Of a DNA stretch of 64,000 nucleotides, positions 36,983 through 45,373 are shown one piece after another. Within the stretch, counting starts at the first letter, position 1; each line of letters begins with the position of its first letter. Below the pieces are notes generated by a model. That model was not told where the DNA came from, did no database searches, and was given only the letters and a program-made list of their open reading frames with translations. Source of the stretch: HK1 sp965215295. Its GTDB lineage: Bacteria; Pseudomonadota; Gammaproteobacteria; HK1. The translations under genes were made by a program, and so were the position numbers. The DNA lies in NCBI GenBank assembly GCA_965215295.1, contig OZ244045.1, positions 2,604,001 to 2,668,000 of the forward strand, given 5' to 3'.

Positions 36983-39388
36983 TCACGCATCGACCTCCCG
37001 GGTTCGAATGAGGGCATCGAGCGCGACCGCGCCCCGCCCGTGTGCGCGGACCCCGAGCGGGTTGACGTCGAGTTCCTCGATACGGTCCCGATTCTCGACC
37101 GCGAAGCGCGCGATGCCGAGGATCGCCGCGACCGCCGCGTCCACGTCGGCAGGCGCGCGGCCGCGCCAACCCTGAAGCATCGGCGCACAGCGAAGCCCCG
37201 ACAAGGCCCCGCGGACTTCGTCTTCGGACACCGGTAGCGGCAGGGTGACGCTGTCCGCGGCCAGCTCGACGAAGATTCCGCCCGAGCCCACCACCAGCAG
37301 CAACCCGAGCTGGGGGTCGCGGTGCAGCCCGACGATCAGCTCGACGGCAACGTCCGGCACGAACCGCTCGACGAGCACCCCGCCGCCGGACACTCCCTCG
37401 CCGACCGATCCCGCGCCGACCGATCCCGCGCCGACCGATCCCGCGCCGACCGATCCCGCGCCGGACGTCCCGCCGCCGAGCGCCAGCAGCTCGTGCGCCG
37501 CGGTGCGCACCTCGCCGGGCTCGCCGAGCCCGAGCCTCACCGCGTGCCGCTCGGTCTTGTGCGCGAACCCGAGCGCCTTCACCACCACGGGAGCGCCGAG
37601 GGACTCGGCGACCGCCACCGCCTCGTCCACCCCGTACGCCACCGCGCCCGGCGGAACGTCGACTCCATGGTCGGCGAGCCGTGCCTTTGCCGTCGCCTCG
37701 TCGAGCAGGACCGGCGCGGCGGGGACGCATGCGCGATCGATCAGCGGGGCGCCGGGGGGCGAACGCCACGCGGCGCCGAGCGTCGCCGCGCATTCGAGCG
37801 CGGCCAGTGCCTCTCGCACGCCGGCGAGCGGCGCGATGCCGCGCTCGATCAGCCGGGCCGCCCTCTCTTCGGGAAGATTCTCCGGGAGGGTGGCCGTGAT
37901 CACGCCCTTGGCCCCGGTCGAGCCCATGGCGCGCCCGAGCGCATCGACCGCCACCTCCCAGTCCGCATCGTCGCAGCGGTCGGGGCGCGGGAAGTCGAGC
38001 ACGAGCATGGTCGCGTCGAAGCCTCCGCGCGCGAAGGCGGTGAACGTCTCGGTCAGTGCGGCCTCGTCGCCCCAGTCGAAGGTGTGGTAGTCGAGCGGAT
38101 TGGCGACGGTGACCAAGGGATGCACGGTGGCCCGAACCGCCGCGGCGTGCGCGGGCGCGAGGTCCGGAAACGTCAGCCCGGTGTCCTCGATGGCGTCGGA
38201 GAGCACGCTCGCCTCGCCGCCCGAGCAGCACATCGCGCCGAGCCGCGCACCGCCCAAGGCCCCGTGCACGTGGAGCAGCTTCAGCGCTTCGAGCAGCTCC
38301 GGGATACCGTGCACGCGGGCGAATCCGAGCCGGCGCAGGAACGCGCCCGCACCGGCGTCGGACCCGGCGATGGATGCGGTGTGCGCAAGGTTCGAGGCTC
38401 GACCCCGCTCCGAGCGGCCGGTCTTCATGACCACCACCGGCACCGCCCGCCCACGCGCCTTGCGCGCCAGCGCCTCGAACCCCGCCACCGAGTCGAACCC
38501 TTCGACGTGCAGCCCGATCGCACTCACCCGCGGGTCGTCGAGCAGCGCCGAGGCGAGGCCCGAAACTCCAACCTGCGCCTGATTGCCGACAGTGGCCAGA
38601 TATGCGACGGGCAACCCCCGTTGCTGCATCGTCAGGCTGATCCCGATGTTCGAGGACTGGGTCACGACGGCAACGCCGCGCTCGTCCGGACCGAGCCGCC
38701 GCCCCCCGTGCTGATCCGGCCACAACGGCGTGCTGTCGAGGAAGTTGATGAGCCCGTAGCAGTTCGGCCCGACGATCGGCATGTCCCCCGCCGCCTCGAC
38801 CAGGGCGCGTTGCAGCTCCCCGCCATCGTCCGATTCGAGAAAGCCCGAGGCGTAGCAGACGGCTCCACCCGCGCCGGCGCGCGCGAGCGCGGCGACCGCC
38901 TCGACGGTTGCGTGCCGGTTGACGGCCACGAAGGCGGCGTCCGGCGCGCCCGGCAGCTCGGCGATCGATCGGAACGCCGGGTGTCCGGCCACGGACTCCC
39001 GCTTCGGGTGTACCGGCCACAGGGCGCCGCCGAAGCCCATCCGGTCGCACTGCTCGGCGACTCGCGCCGCCTCGCGCCCCCCGACCACCGCGATGCTCCG
39101 CGGGCGCACGAGACGCGAGAACCTCGCGGCGTCGGGCACGGCCGCGGCGGACATGCCGGCGCCGCCGGACGACGAATCGGGGGCGGCGTTCATGCGGGAA
39201 GTGTCGGCGCCGGACGACGAACCGGGGGCGGCGTTCATGCGGGAAGTGTCGGCGCCGAACGACGAGCCGGGGGCGGCGTTCATGCGGGAAGTGTCGGCGC
39301 CGAACGACGAGCCGGGGGCGGCGTTCATGCGGGAAGTGTCGGCGCCGGACGACGAACCGGGGCCGAAGGGCACGCCAGCCGCGGACAT
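36983..39388 (-). CDS. ADP-forming acetate/acyl-CoA synthetase with two repeat insertions
   Basis: Fused NDP-forming acyl-CoA synthetase. A CoA-binding domain starts with RPRSIAVVGG, a CoA-ligase domain contains the phosphohistidine region (MCCSGGEASVLSDAIED), and an ATP-grasp domain follows (VVVKALGFAHKTERHAVRLGL, then LVERFVPDVAVELIVGL). From ATG 39388 it has 801 residues, longer than the family's usual ~700. The first 70-80 are four 15-residue repeats (MNAAPGSSFGADTSR) coded by 45-bp units. A start at 39154, just before the CoA-binding domain, would remove them and give 723 residues. A second insertion (GAGSV repeats, 37395-37460) lies in the ATP-grasp part. It would activate an acid for the neighbouring dehydrogenase and hydratase. 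Confidence 0.85.
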   Translation of the reverse strand: MSAAGVPFGPGSSSGADTSRMNAAPGSSFGADTSRMNAAPGSSFGADTSRMNAAPGSSSGADTSRMNAAPDSSSGGAGMSAAAVPDAARFSRLVRPRSIAVVGGREAARVAEQCDRMGFGGALWPVHPKRESVAGHPAFRSIAELPGAPDAAFVAVNRHATVEAVAALARAGAGGAVCYASGFLESDDGGELQRALVEAAGDMPIVGPNCYGLINFLDSTPLWPDQHGGRRLGPDERGVAVVTQSSNIGISLTMQQRGLPVAYLATVGNQAQVGVSGLASALLDDPRVSAIGLHVEGFDSVAGFEALARKARGRAVPVVVMKTGRSERGRASNLAHTASIAGSDAGAGAFLRRLGFARVHGIPELLEALKLLHVHGALGGARLGAMCCSGGEASVLSDAIEDTGLTFPDLAPAHAAAVRATVHPLVTVANPLDYHTFDWGDEAALTETFTAFARGGFDATMLVLDFPRPDRCDDADWEVAVDALGRAMGSTGAKGVITATLPENLPEERAARLIERGIAPLAGVREALAALECAATLGAAWRSPPGAPLIDRACVPAAPVLLDEATAKARLADHGVDVPPGAVAYGVDEAVAVAESLGAPVVVKALGFAHKTERHAVRLGLGEPGEVRTAAHELLALGGGTSGAGSVGAGSVGAGSVGAGSVGEGVSGGGVLVERFVPDVAVELIVGLHRDPQLGLLLVVGSGGIFVELAADSVTLPLPVSEDEVRGALSGLRCAPMLQGWRGRAPADVDAAVAAILGIARFAVENRDRIEELDVNPLGVRAHGRGAVALDALIRTREVDA
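37395..37466. repeat. 15-bp in-frame repeat in the ATP-grasp domain of the acyl-CoA synthetase
   Basis: Four to five copies of GACCGATCCCGCGCC (plus-strand sense) code on the minus strand for Gly-Ala-Gly-Ser-Val. The array keeps the reading frame and forms a glycine-rich loop ahead of GGGVLVERFVPD. Confidence 0.85.
39188..39367. repeat. 45-bp in-frame tandem repeat at the synthetase N-terminus
   Basis: Copies start at 39188, 39233, 39278 and 39323 (GTTCATGCGGGAAGTGTC). On the minus strand each codes for MNAAPGSSxGADTSR, so every copy offers a possible ATG. The array lies between the two candidate starts of the synthetase and may be translated leader or untranslated sequence. Confidence 0.9.
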
Positions 39389-39399
39389 CGCACTCGCGT

Positions 39400-40560
39400 T
39401 CAGGCGCCGAGCGGGCGCAGGAGATCGCGCCCGATGATGTGGCGCTGGATCTCGGAGGTGCCGTCCCAGATGCGCTCGACGCGGGCGTCGCGCCAGAACC
39501 GGGCGAGCGGCAGGTCGCTCATCAGCCCCATGCCGCCGTGGATCTGGATCGCCTCGTCGGTCACCCGCGCGAGCATCTCCGAGGCGTACACCTTCGCGGA
39601 GGCGATCTCGCGGTCCGCCGGGAGGCCCTGGTCGAGGCGCCAGGCCGAGGCCAGGGTCAGCCAGTCCGCCGCGTCGATCCCGGTGATCATGTCGGCGAGC
39701 TTGAACGAGACGCCCTGGAACTTTCCGATCGGCTGGCCGAACTGGTGGCGTTCGGCCGCATGGGCGAGCGCGAGGTCGAACACCCGCCGCGCGCGCCCGA
39801 CGCACATCGCCGCCACCGTGATCCGCGTCGCGTAGAGCCAATCGTTCGCAAGCTCGAACCCGCGGTGCGCCTCACCCAGGATCTGCGCGGATGGGAGCCG
39901 GCAGTCGTCGAAGGTGAGGATGGAGTTGTGATAGCCGTGGTGCGAGACCGAGTCGTAGCCCGGCCGGATCTCGAAGCCGGGAGTGCCGCGGTCGACGAGG
40001 AAGCAGGTGATGCGCTTCTTCGGCCCGCGCGCGGTCTCTTCCTCGCCGGTGGCGACGAACACGATGACGAAGTCGGCGAGGTCGGCGTGCGAGATGAAGT
40101 GCTTGGTGCCGTTCACGATCCAGTCCCCGCCGTCGCGGCGCGCGAAGCACTGCATCCCGCGCACGTCGGAGCCCGCGCCGGGCTCGGTCATCGCGAGGGC
40201 GTCGATGCGCTCGCCGCGCGCGGCCGGGTAGAGATAGCGCTCGCGCTGCTCCCCTTCGCAGCCCATGAGAATCCCCGACGGCCGGCCCCAGAACACGCTG
40301 AGCGCCATCGACGCGCGCCCGAGCTCGCGCTCCAGCAGGGTGAAGGTCAGGTGGTCGAGGCCGCCGCCGCCGACCTCCACCGGCAGGTTCGGCGCGTAGA
40401 AGCCGAGGTCGATGACCTTGCGCTTGATCGCCTCGCCGAGCCCGGGCGGCACTTGGCCGGTGCGCTCGACCTCATCCTCGTGCGGATAGAGCTCCTTCTC
40501 GACGAAGCCCCGCACGGTGTCCACCACCATCTGCTGCTCGGTCGCAAGCCCGAAGTTCAT
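39400..40560 (-). CDS. Acyl-CoA dehydrogenase
   Basis: FAD-dependent acyl-CoA dehydrogenase, 386 residues, with normal fold markers: ALAMTEPGAGSDVRGM at the flavin, WIVNGTKHFISHADLADF, and QIHGGMGLMSDLPLARFWRDARV. At the site where many family members carry the catalytic Glu of YEGTSEIQ, this protein has W-D366-GTSEIQR. The base may be the shorter Asp, or a residue elsewhere, as in isovaleryl-CoA dehydrogenase. ATG 40560 has GGAGG eight bases upstream. It leads the leftward synthetase and hydratase genes, so a CoA-activated acid degradation route is likely. Confidence 0.88.
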   Translation of the reverse strand: MNFGLATEQQMVVDTVRGFVEKELYPHEDEVERTGQVPPGLGEAIKRKVIDLGFYAPNLPVEVGGGGLDHLTFTLLERELGRASMALSVFWGRPSGILMGCEGEQRERYLYPAARGERIDALAMTEPGAGSDVRGMQCFARRDGGDWIVNGTKHFISHADLADFVIVFVATGEEETARGPKKRITCFLVDRGTPGFEIRPGYDSVSHHGYHNSILTFDDCRLPSAQILGEAHRGFELANDWLYATRITVAAMCVGRARRVFDLALAHAAERHQFGQPIGKFQGVSFKLADMITGIDAADWLTLASAWRLDQGLPADREIASAKVYASEMLARVTDEAIQIHGGMGLMSDLPLARFWRDARVERIWDGTSEIQRHIIGRDLLRPLGA

Positions 40561-40670
40561 GTGCAGTCCTCCGGCAACTCTTCGAGATGGCGCTCCCCGG
40601 CCTCCTGAAGCCCGGCCGGAGCGGGCCCGGCGCTCCCGTCCCGCGCGGCGGCGCCGATCTCCGGGTCCAT
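40557..40670 (-). CDS. Possible small acidic leader ORF before the acyl-CoA dehydrogenase
   Basis: A 37-codon frame (MDPEIGAAARDG...LEELPEDCT) ends in a TGA that overlaps the dehydrogenase ATG as ATGA. The frame stays open to 40751. Acidic helical composition and the overlap make it a candidate coupled peptide, but it matches nothing I know and may be chance in GC-rich DNA. Confidence 0.2.
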   Translation of the reverse strand: MDPEIGAAARDGSAGPAPAGLQEAGERHLEELPEDCT

Positions 40671-40970
40671 GGCGACGGATCCACCTTCCTGCCCGGCAGG
40701 AGCATTGCGGCCGACATCATGGACCATTCTCCCCGACGCCTGCGCATCCACCGATGGCGCGACCGACCCGACGGCGACGGCGCCTCACCCTCGCGATGGC
40801 AGGGCTCCCGCGGTCGACGTCATGGGATGTCCTCCCCGATGCTGCGGCGGGCCGGGCGGACCGGACACCACACCGGGTATGCTGCACCTTGCGCCGACAG
40901 ACGGATATTCCGAAGGATCGAGCGGAGATGCCGATGAATATACCCGACAAGGGGCGCGAGGAGATCACCG
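40561..40970. promoter_or_regulatory. Divergent gap between the acyl-CoA dehydrogenase and the GmrSD gene
   Basis: A 410-bp stretch with no convincing gene (see the doubtful small frame at 40557-40670). It should carry both promoters. The 60 bp before the defence gene (about 40905-40970) is noticeably richer in A and T (ATATTCCGAAGG, GAATATACCC), which fits a transferred gene bringing its own promoter. Confidence 0.4.
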
Positions 40971-42677
40971 ATGGCCGGAACGAACATGTTGAACACTCGG
41001 ACGATCAACTATCTCGAACTGATCGGTAACGGCAAGTCGTATCGGGTTCCGCCGTACCAGCGCGACTATTCCTGGTCGGAAGAAGAATGGGAAGACCTCT
41101 GGACCGACATCGTCGAGCTCCGGCCACACCCGGAAGCCCGTCACTATCTGGGGGCTCTTGTCGTCGAGGGGAAGAGCGATCGTGAGTTCCTGATCATCGA
41201 CGGCCAGCAGCGTCTTGCCACGTTGAGCCTGCTGGCGCTTGCGGTGATCGCCCGCCTGCACGCCATGGCCGACGCCGGAATCGACCCTGATGCGAACAGG
41301 GAACGCGGCCGGGAGCTTCGCAACCGCTTCATCGGCGAAAAAGACCCGGCCTCCCTCACCGAAAGCAGCCGACTCCGTCTGAACGATACGGACGACGCGT
41401 TCTATCAGGACTACATGGTCCGGATCAGGCCGCCGCTCAATCCGCGAGGGCTGCGCAGGTCGAATCGGCTGCTCTGGGACTGTTTCAGGTATTTCGTCGA
41501 TCGGCTGAAGGAGCTGGACGATCTGCGGGCCGAAGGACGGGCGGTGGCGAGCCTGCTCTCGGAGACGGTGTCGCGTCAGTTGCTCTTCATTCTGATCACC
41601 GTGGACGACGAGCTGAATGCCTATACCGTCTTCGAAACCCTGAACGCGCGTGGCCTGGAGCTGACGACCACGGATCTGCTCAAGAACCACCTGTTTTCGC
41701 GAATCGCCGTTCCCGCCGATCTGGAGGCCGTTCAACGCCGGTGGCGAACCCTCGTCGCGACGGTGGACCAAGCCCGTTTTCCGGAGTTTCTTCGCTATCA
41801 CCTGCTTTGCGAGCAGCCGAAAGTCAGGGGTCGACAATTGTTCAAGCTGGTGCGGGAGCGGGCGAAGACGCCGCAGGGCGTTTTCGCACTCCTCGACGAC
41901 CTCGCGCGGCGCTCCGAGCTGTTCGCCGCGGTCCTGGATCCGACCCATGAGTACTGGACGGAGAGGCCCGACGCGAAGCCCCACATTCGGGACATCAACC
42001 TGTTTCGGGTGCGGCAGTCGATGCCGTTGCTGTTCGCGGCCTGGGAATCCTTTTCCAGGGACGACTTCGTTCGAGTGCTGAAGCTCGTCGGCGCAATCTC
42101 GTTCCGTTACACCGTGGTCAGCCGCCTCAATCCCAATACCCTCGAGCCCGTCTATCATGGCGCCGCAAAGGCGGTCATGGACGGAGATGCCGAAACACCG
42201 GCTGACGTATTCCGGCGTCTCGTGCCGATTTACGTGGACGATGAGAAGACGAGACAGGACTTCTCTCTCCTGGCGGTCGATACTCGCCGGAAGAAGAAGC
42301 TCGCCAGGTACATCCTCGCTCGACTCGAAAGTGACACCTCGGGCCGCGACTGCGATCCGGACACCGACCCCGGCACCATCGAGCACATCCTGCCGGAAAA
42401 TCCGTCGGATGCATGGAGCGAGACGTTTCCGGCCGAGAGATGGGACGCTTCGGTGTATCGCATCGGCAACCTGACCTTGCTCGAGGCTCCCATCAATCGC
42501 CGGATCGGAAGCGGAACGTACGACGACAAGCGGGCCGCCTACCGGGACAGCCGGTACGCCATTTCCACCCAAGTCCCGGACATGGCGCCGGAGCAATGGA
42601 CACCGGATCTGGTCGGCGAGCGTCAACGCAAGTTCGCGCGACGTGCGGTGCACCTGTGGCGTTCGGACTTCGCTTGA
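40971..42677 (+). CDS. GmrSD-type DUF262/DUF1524 restriction protein
   Basis: Single-chain type IV-like restriction or phage-defence protein, 568 residues. The DUF262 domain (ParB-like nucleotide-binding) shows RVPPYQRDYSW at residues 25-35 and IIDGQQRL at 75-82. The C-terminal DUF1524 HNH-type nuclease shows T469-IEH-ILPENP and IGNLTLLEAPINRRIG. GmrSD relatives cut glucosylated-hydroxymethylcytosine phage DNA. ATG 40971 has a strong GAGGAG seven bases upstream. Base composition is visibly less GC-rich than that of its neighbours. It interrupts two blocks of carnitine/CoA genes and has no methylase or BREX/Dnd partner, so horizontal gain as a lone cassette is likely. Confidence 0.88.
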   Translation: MAGTNMLNTRTINYLELIGNGKSYRVPPYQRDYSWSEEEWEDLWTDIVELRPHPEARHYLGALVVEGKSDREFLIIDGQQRLATLSLLALAVIARLHAMADAGIDPDANRERGRELRNRFIGEKDPASLTESSRLRLNDTDDAFYQDYMVRIRPPLNPRGLRRSNRLLWDCFRYFVDRLKELDDLRAEGRAVASLLSETVSRQLLFILITVDDELNAYTVFETLNARGLELTTTDLLKNHLFSRIAVPADLEAVQRRWRTLVATVDQARFPEFLRYHLLCEQPKVRGRQLFKLVRERAKTPQGVFALLDDLARRSELFAAVLDPTHEYWTERPDAKPHIRDINLFRVRQSMPLLFAAWESFSRDDFVRVLKLVGAISFRYTVVSRLNPNTLEPVYHGAAKAVMDGDAETPADVFRRLVPIYVDDEKTRQDFSLLAVDTRRKKKLARYILARLESDTSGRDCDPDTDPGTIEHILPENPSDAWSETFPAERWDASVYRIGNLTLLEAPINRRIGSGTYDDKRAAYRDSRYAISTQVPDMAPEQWTPDLVGERQRKFARRAVHLWRSDFA

Positions 42678-42858
42678 AGGGCCGAGTGCCCTGATCCGGG
42701 CAGGCCGGGGGAAGAAGCCCGGTCGTGGGTCCGAAGTGCATGCCTGGTCCTGTCCGGCGAGTGCCGCGGCCATGCGGTTCCGGACGATGCGATGCCGGAC
42801 CGTCCGCCGGGCTCCCGCTCCCGCCCGGGTGGCGCCGGCCGGGCCGCTTGGAGGCGCG

Positions 42859-43857
42859 TCATCCGACGCGGTCGCGCATCGTGCGCCTCGCCTCGCGCAG
42901 CAGGGCGCCGGCGCCCCAGCCGGATTCGCCGGTGCGTTCGAGCGCCTCCATGATCCCGACGAGGTTGTCGTCGCGAATCCGCTCCAGCTCGCGGACCGAC
43001 CGCCCCGCCGCCTGCGCGTCGGACTGCCCCGCGATCCTGTCGATGAGCGCGTCGTCGAGGTCGGGGACGTCGGTGAGCTTCGTCCACGGCCACGCGAGGC
43101 ACGGCCCGAACTGCGTCAGGAAGTGGCGCATGCCCGCCTCGCCCCCGGCGATCCGGTACGTCTGGAAAACGCCCATCTGCGCCCACCGCAGGCCGAACGA
43201 GTAGCGGATGACGTCGTCGATGTCCTCGACCGTCGCGACGCCGTCGTGCACCAGCCACAACGCCTCGCGCCACAGCGCCTCCAGGAGCCGATCGCCGATG
43301 AACGCGTCGATCTCCTTCGCCACCACCACCGGCTTCATGCCGAGCGCCGCATACACCTCGCGGGCGCGCTCGACCGCGGCGGCGGACGTGGCCCGCCCGC
43401 CCACCACCTCGACGAGGGGAAGCAGGTACACGGGGTTGAACGGATGTCCGGCCAGCAACCGGCCGGGATGCGCCAGATCGCGCTGCATGTCGGTCGGCCG
43501 GAGCCCGGACGTCGACGACCCGATCACCACGTCCGGCGCCGCCGCCGCGTCGACCTCGGCGAGGACCGCGCGCTTGAGGTCGAGCCGCTCCGGCACGCTC
43601 TCCTGGACGAACCCGGCGCCTTCGACCGCGTCGCCGACGCTCCGTGCGATGCGCAACGCTCCGCGGGCGGGGCGTTCCTCGCCGAACAGGCGCGCGAAGA
43701 CCCGTTCGGCGTTGTCGAGGACTTCGTTCGCCTTGCGTTCGGTCTCCGGGTCCGGGTCGTAGACGGCGGCGTCGATCCCGTTCAGGACGAACCGGGCCGC
43801 CCACCCGCTGCCTATGACCCCGCCGCCGATGCACGCGGCGCGTTCGATACCGGTCAT
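42859..43857 (-). CDS. L-carnitine dehydrogenase (3-hydroxyacyl-CoA dehydrogenase fold)
   Basis: NAD-dependent dehydrogenase of 332 residues that would oxidise L-carnitine to 3-dehydrocarnitine. The Rossmann motif is CIGGGVIGSGWAARF near residues 9-23. The catalytic segment is GHPFNPVYLLPLVEVVGG. The family-specific run is AFIGDRLLEALWREALWLVHDGVATVEDIDDVIRYSFGLRW, where acyl-CoA enzymes differ. ATG 43857 has GGGAG seven bases upstream; the preceding ATG (43860) is too close to it. It follows the BKACE enzyme gene in the same direction, the usual carnitine dehydrogenase/dehydrocarnitine cleavage pair. Confidence 0.85.
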   Translation of the reverse strand: MTGIERAACIGGGVIGSGWAARFVLNGIDAAVYDPDPETERKANEVLDNAERVFARLFGEERPARGALRIARSVGDAVEGAGFVQESVPERLDLKRAVLAEVDAAAAPDVVIGSSTSGLRPTDMQRDLAHPGRLLAGHPFNPVYLLPLVEVVGGRATSAAAVERAREVYAALGMKPVVVAKEIDAFIGDRLLEALWREALWLVHDGVATVEDIDDVIRYSFGLRWAQMGVFQTYRIAGGEAGMRHFLTQFGPCLAWPWTKLTDVPDLDDALIDRIAGQSDAQAAGRSVRELERIRDDNLVGIMEALERTGESGWGAGALLREARRTMRDRVG

Positions 43858-44031
43858 CATGATGCTCCCATGCGCCCGCCGACCGCGCGTGCGGCGGGAC
43901 GCGGTCCTGGCGCGGTCTTCCCGCGGATCGGCGTCACGAGGCTCCCCGAATCCCCGCCGGCGCGGTTGCCGTCGCCGGCCCGGAGCAGACGGCCCCGGCG
44001 GGACCGCGACGCCACGATATTCCCGTTCCTG

Positions 44032-44934
44032 TCAGCGCTTCCGCAGCGAGAGCTTCTCCCGCACCGCCTCGGGGCCGAGCACCCGCACCCCCATGTTCTC
44101 GGCGATCGCCACCGCCCGCTCCACCAGGTCGGCGTTGGTGGCGAGGAGGCCCTTGGCAAGCCAGATGTTGTCCTCGAGGCCCACGCGGATGTTGCCGCCC
44201 GCGAGCACCGCCAGCGCCACGTAGGGGAGCTGGTTGCGGCTGATCGAGAACGCCGAGAACGTCCATCCCGCCGGGAGGTTGTTCACCATCGCCATCAAGG
44301 TGGGGATGTCGTCCGGCGCCCCCCACGGGATCCCCATGCAGAGCTGCACCATCACCGGCTCGTCGATGAGGCCCCGCTCCACCAGCCACTTCGCGAGCAC
44401 GAGGTGGCCGGTATCGAAGACCTCGATCTCCGGGCGCACCCCGAGCGAGCGCACCCGTCGCGCCATGTCCGCGAGCATCGCCGGGGTGTTGGCCATGATG
44501 TACTCGCCCTCGCCGAAGTTCATCGTGCCGCAGTCGAGGGTGCAGATCTCGGGCAGGAGCTCGGTCACGTGGGCAAGCCGCTCCTCGGCGCTGGCGAGAT
44601 CGGTGCCGGCCTGGGAGAAGGGCAACGGCCGGTCCGCCGGCCCGAGGGTGAGGTCGCCGCCCATGCCGGCGGTCAGGTTCAGCACCACGTCGACGCCGGA
44701 GTCGCGCACCCGCTCGACCACCTCGCGGTAGAGCGCGGGATCGCGCGCCGGCTGCCCCGTTTCCGGATCGCGCACGTGCACGTGAATGACCGCGGCCCCG
44801 GCCCGCGCCGCATCGATCCCGGCCCGGGCGATCTGCTCCGGGGTCACCGGCACCTTGTCGGATCGGCCCGTGGTATCTCCGGAGCCGGTCAGTGCGCAGG
44901 TGATGAAGGCTTCGCGGCTGGGTGTGAGTGCCAT
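44032..44934 (-). CDS. BKACE-family enzyme, probable dehydrocarnitine cleavage enzyme
   Basis: DUF849/BKACE TIM-barrel enzyme, 300 residues. With carnitine dehydrogenase next to it, the likely reaction is 3-dehydrocarnitine plus acetyl-CoA giving betainyl-CoA and acetoacetate. The zinc pair lies in VIHVHVRDPETG, and the strand EIEVFDTGHLVLA and the NLPAGWTFSAFSI block match the family. ATG 44934 has GGGAGGAG six bases upstream. The reaction assignment rests on family knowledge plus the neighbour. Betainyl-CoA would feed glycine betaine breakdown. Confidence 0.85.
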   Translation of the reverse strand: MALTPSREAFITCALTGSGDTTGRSDKVPVTPEQIARAGIDAARAGAAVIHVHVRDPETGQPARDPALYREVVERVRDSGVDVVLNLTAGMGGDLTLGPADRPLPFSQAGTDLASAEERLAHVTELLPEICTLDCGTMNFGEGEYIMANTPAMLADMARRVRSLGVRPEIEVFDTGHLVLAKWLVERGLIDEPVMVQLCMGIPWGAPDDIPTLMAMVNNLPAGWTFSAFSISRNQLPYVALAVLAGGNIRVGLEDNIWLAKGLLATNADLVERAVAIAENMGVRVLGPEAVREKLSLRKR

Positions 44935-45088
44935 GTCGTGCTCCTCCCTCGCAGTCCTCGCCGATGGCGAGAGCATCGCTCAATTGCCGCCCCGTGGGTA
45001 TCCCCGGCGAAACCGGCGATCCCGCCGAGGGTGGACGTGCGGACTCTCCGACGGGACGGCCGGGACGGTGGATGTTTCCATGCGATTG

Positions 45089-45101
45089 AGCTAAATTAGC
45101 T
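45089..45101. promoter_or_regulatory. AT-rich palindrome upstream of the toxin-antitoxin genes
   Basis: AGCTAAATTAGCT is a perfect 6-1-6 inverted repeat in a short AT-rich island about 40 bp before the antitoxin start. Phd/YefM antitoxins repress their own operon through such sites, so this is a plausible operator. The promoter boxes themselves were not clear. Confidence 0.55.
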
Positions 45102-45139
45102 AGACATATCGGACAAGCTGAATGACGAGGAGGACGCCC

Positions 45140-45373
45140 ATGCTGCAAGTCAACATGCATCACGCCAAGTCACAGCTCTCGAAACTGATCGCGGCGGCCG
45201 AAGCAGGGGAAGAGGTGGTCATCGCCCGCAAGGGCAAACCTGCCGTCAAGCTGGTTCCGCTCAGGTCTGCCGGCTTCCGGTTCGATACGTTGAAGCATCT
45301 CGTCCACACCGTCCCCGACTTCGACGAACCGATGAGCGAGGACGATCTGGCTCTCTGGGAAGGAGAGCCGTGA
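45140..45373 (+). CDS. Phd/YefM-type antitoxin
   Basis: 77-residue antitoxin. The N-terminal DNA-binding part MLQVNMHHAKSQLSKLIAAAEAGEEVVIARKGKPAVKLVPL is a textbook Phd/YefM domain. The C-terminal tail (DFDEPMSEDDLALWEGEP) would wrap the toxin. ATG 45140 has AGGAGG eight bases upstream. The stop overlaps the toxin GTG start by four bases. It acts as repressor of its own operon and neutralises the PIN toxin. Confidence 0.9.
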   Translation: MLQVNMHHAKSQLSKLIAAAEAGEEVVIARKGKPAVKLVPLRSAGFRFDTLKHLVHTVPDFDEPMSEDDLALWEGEP

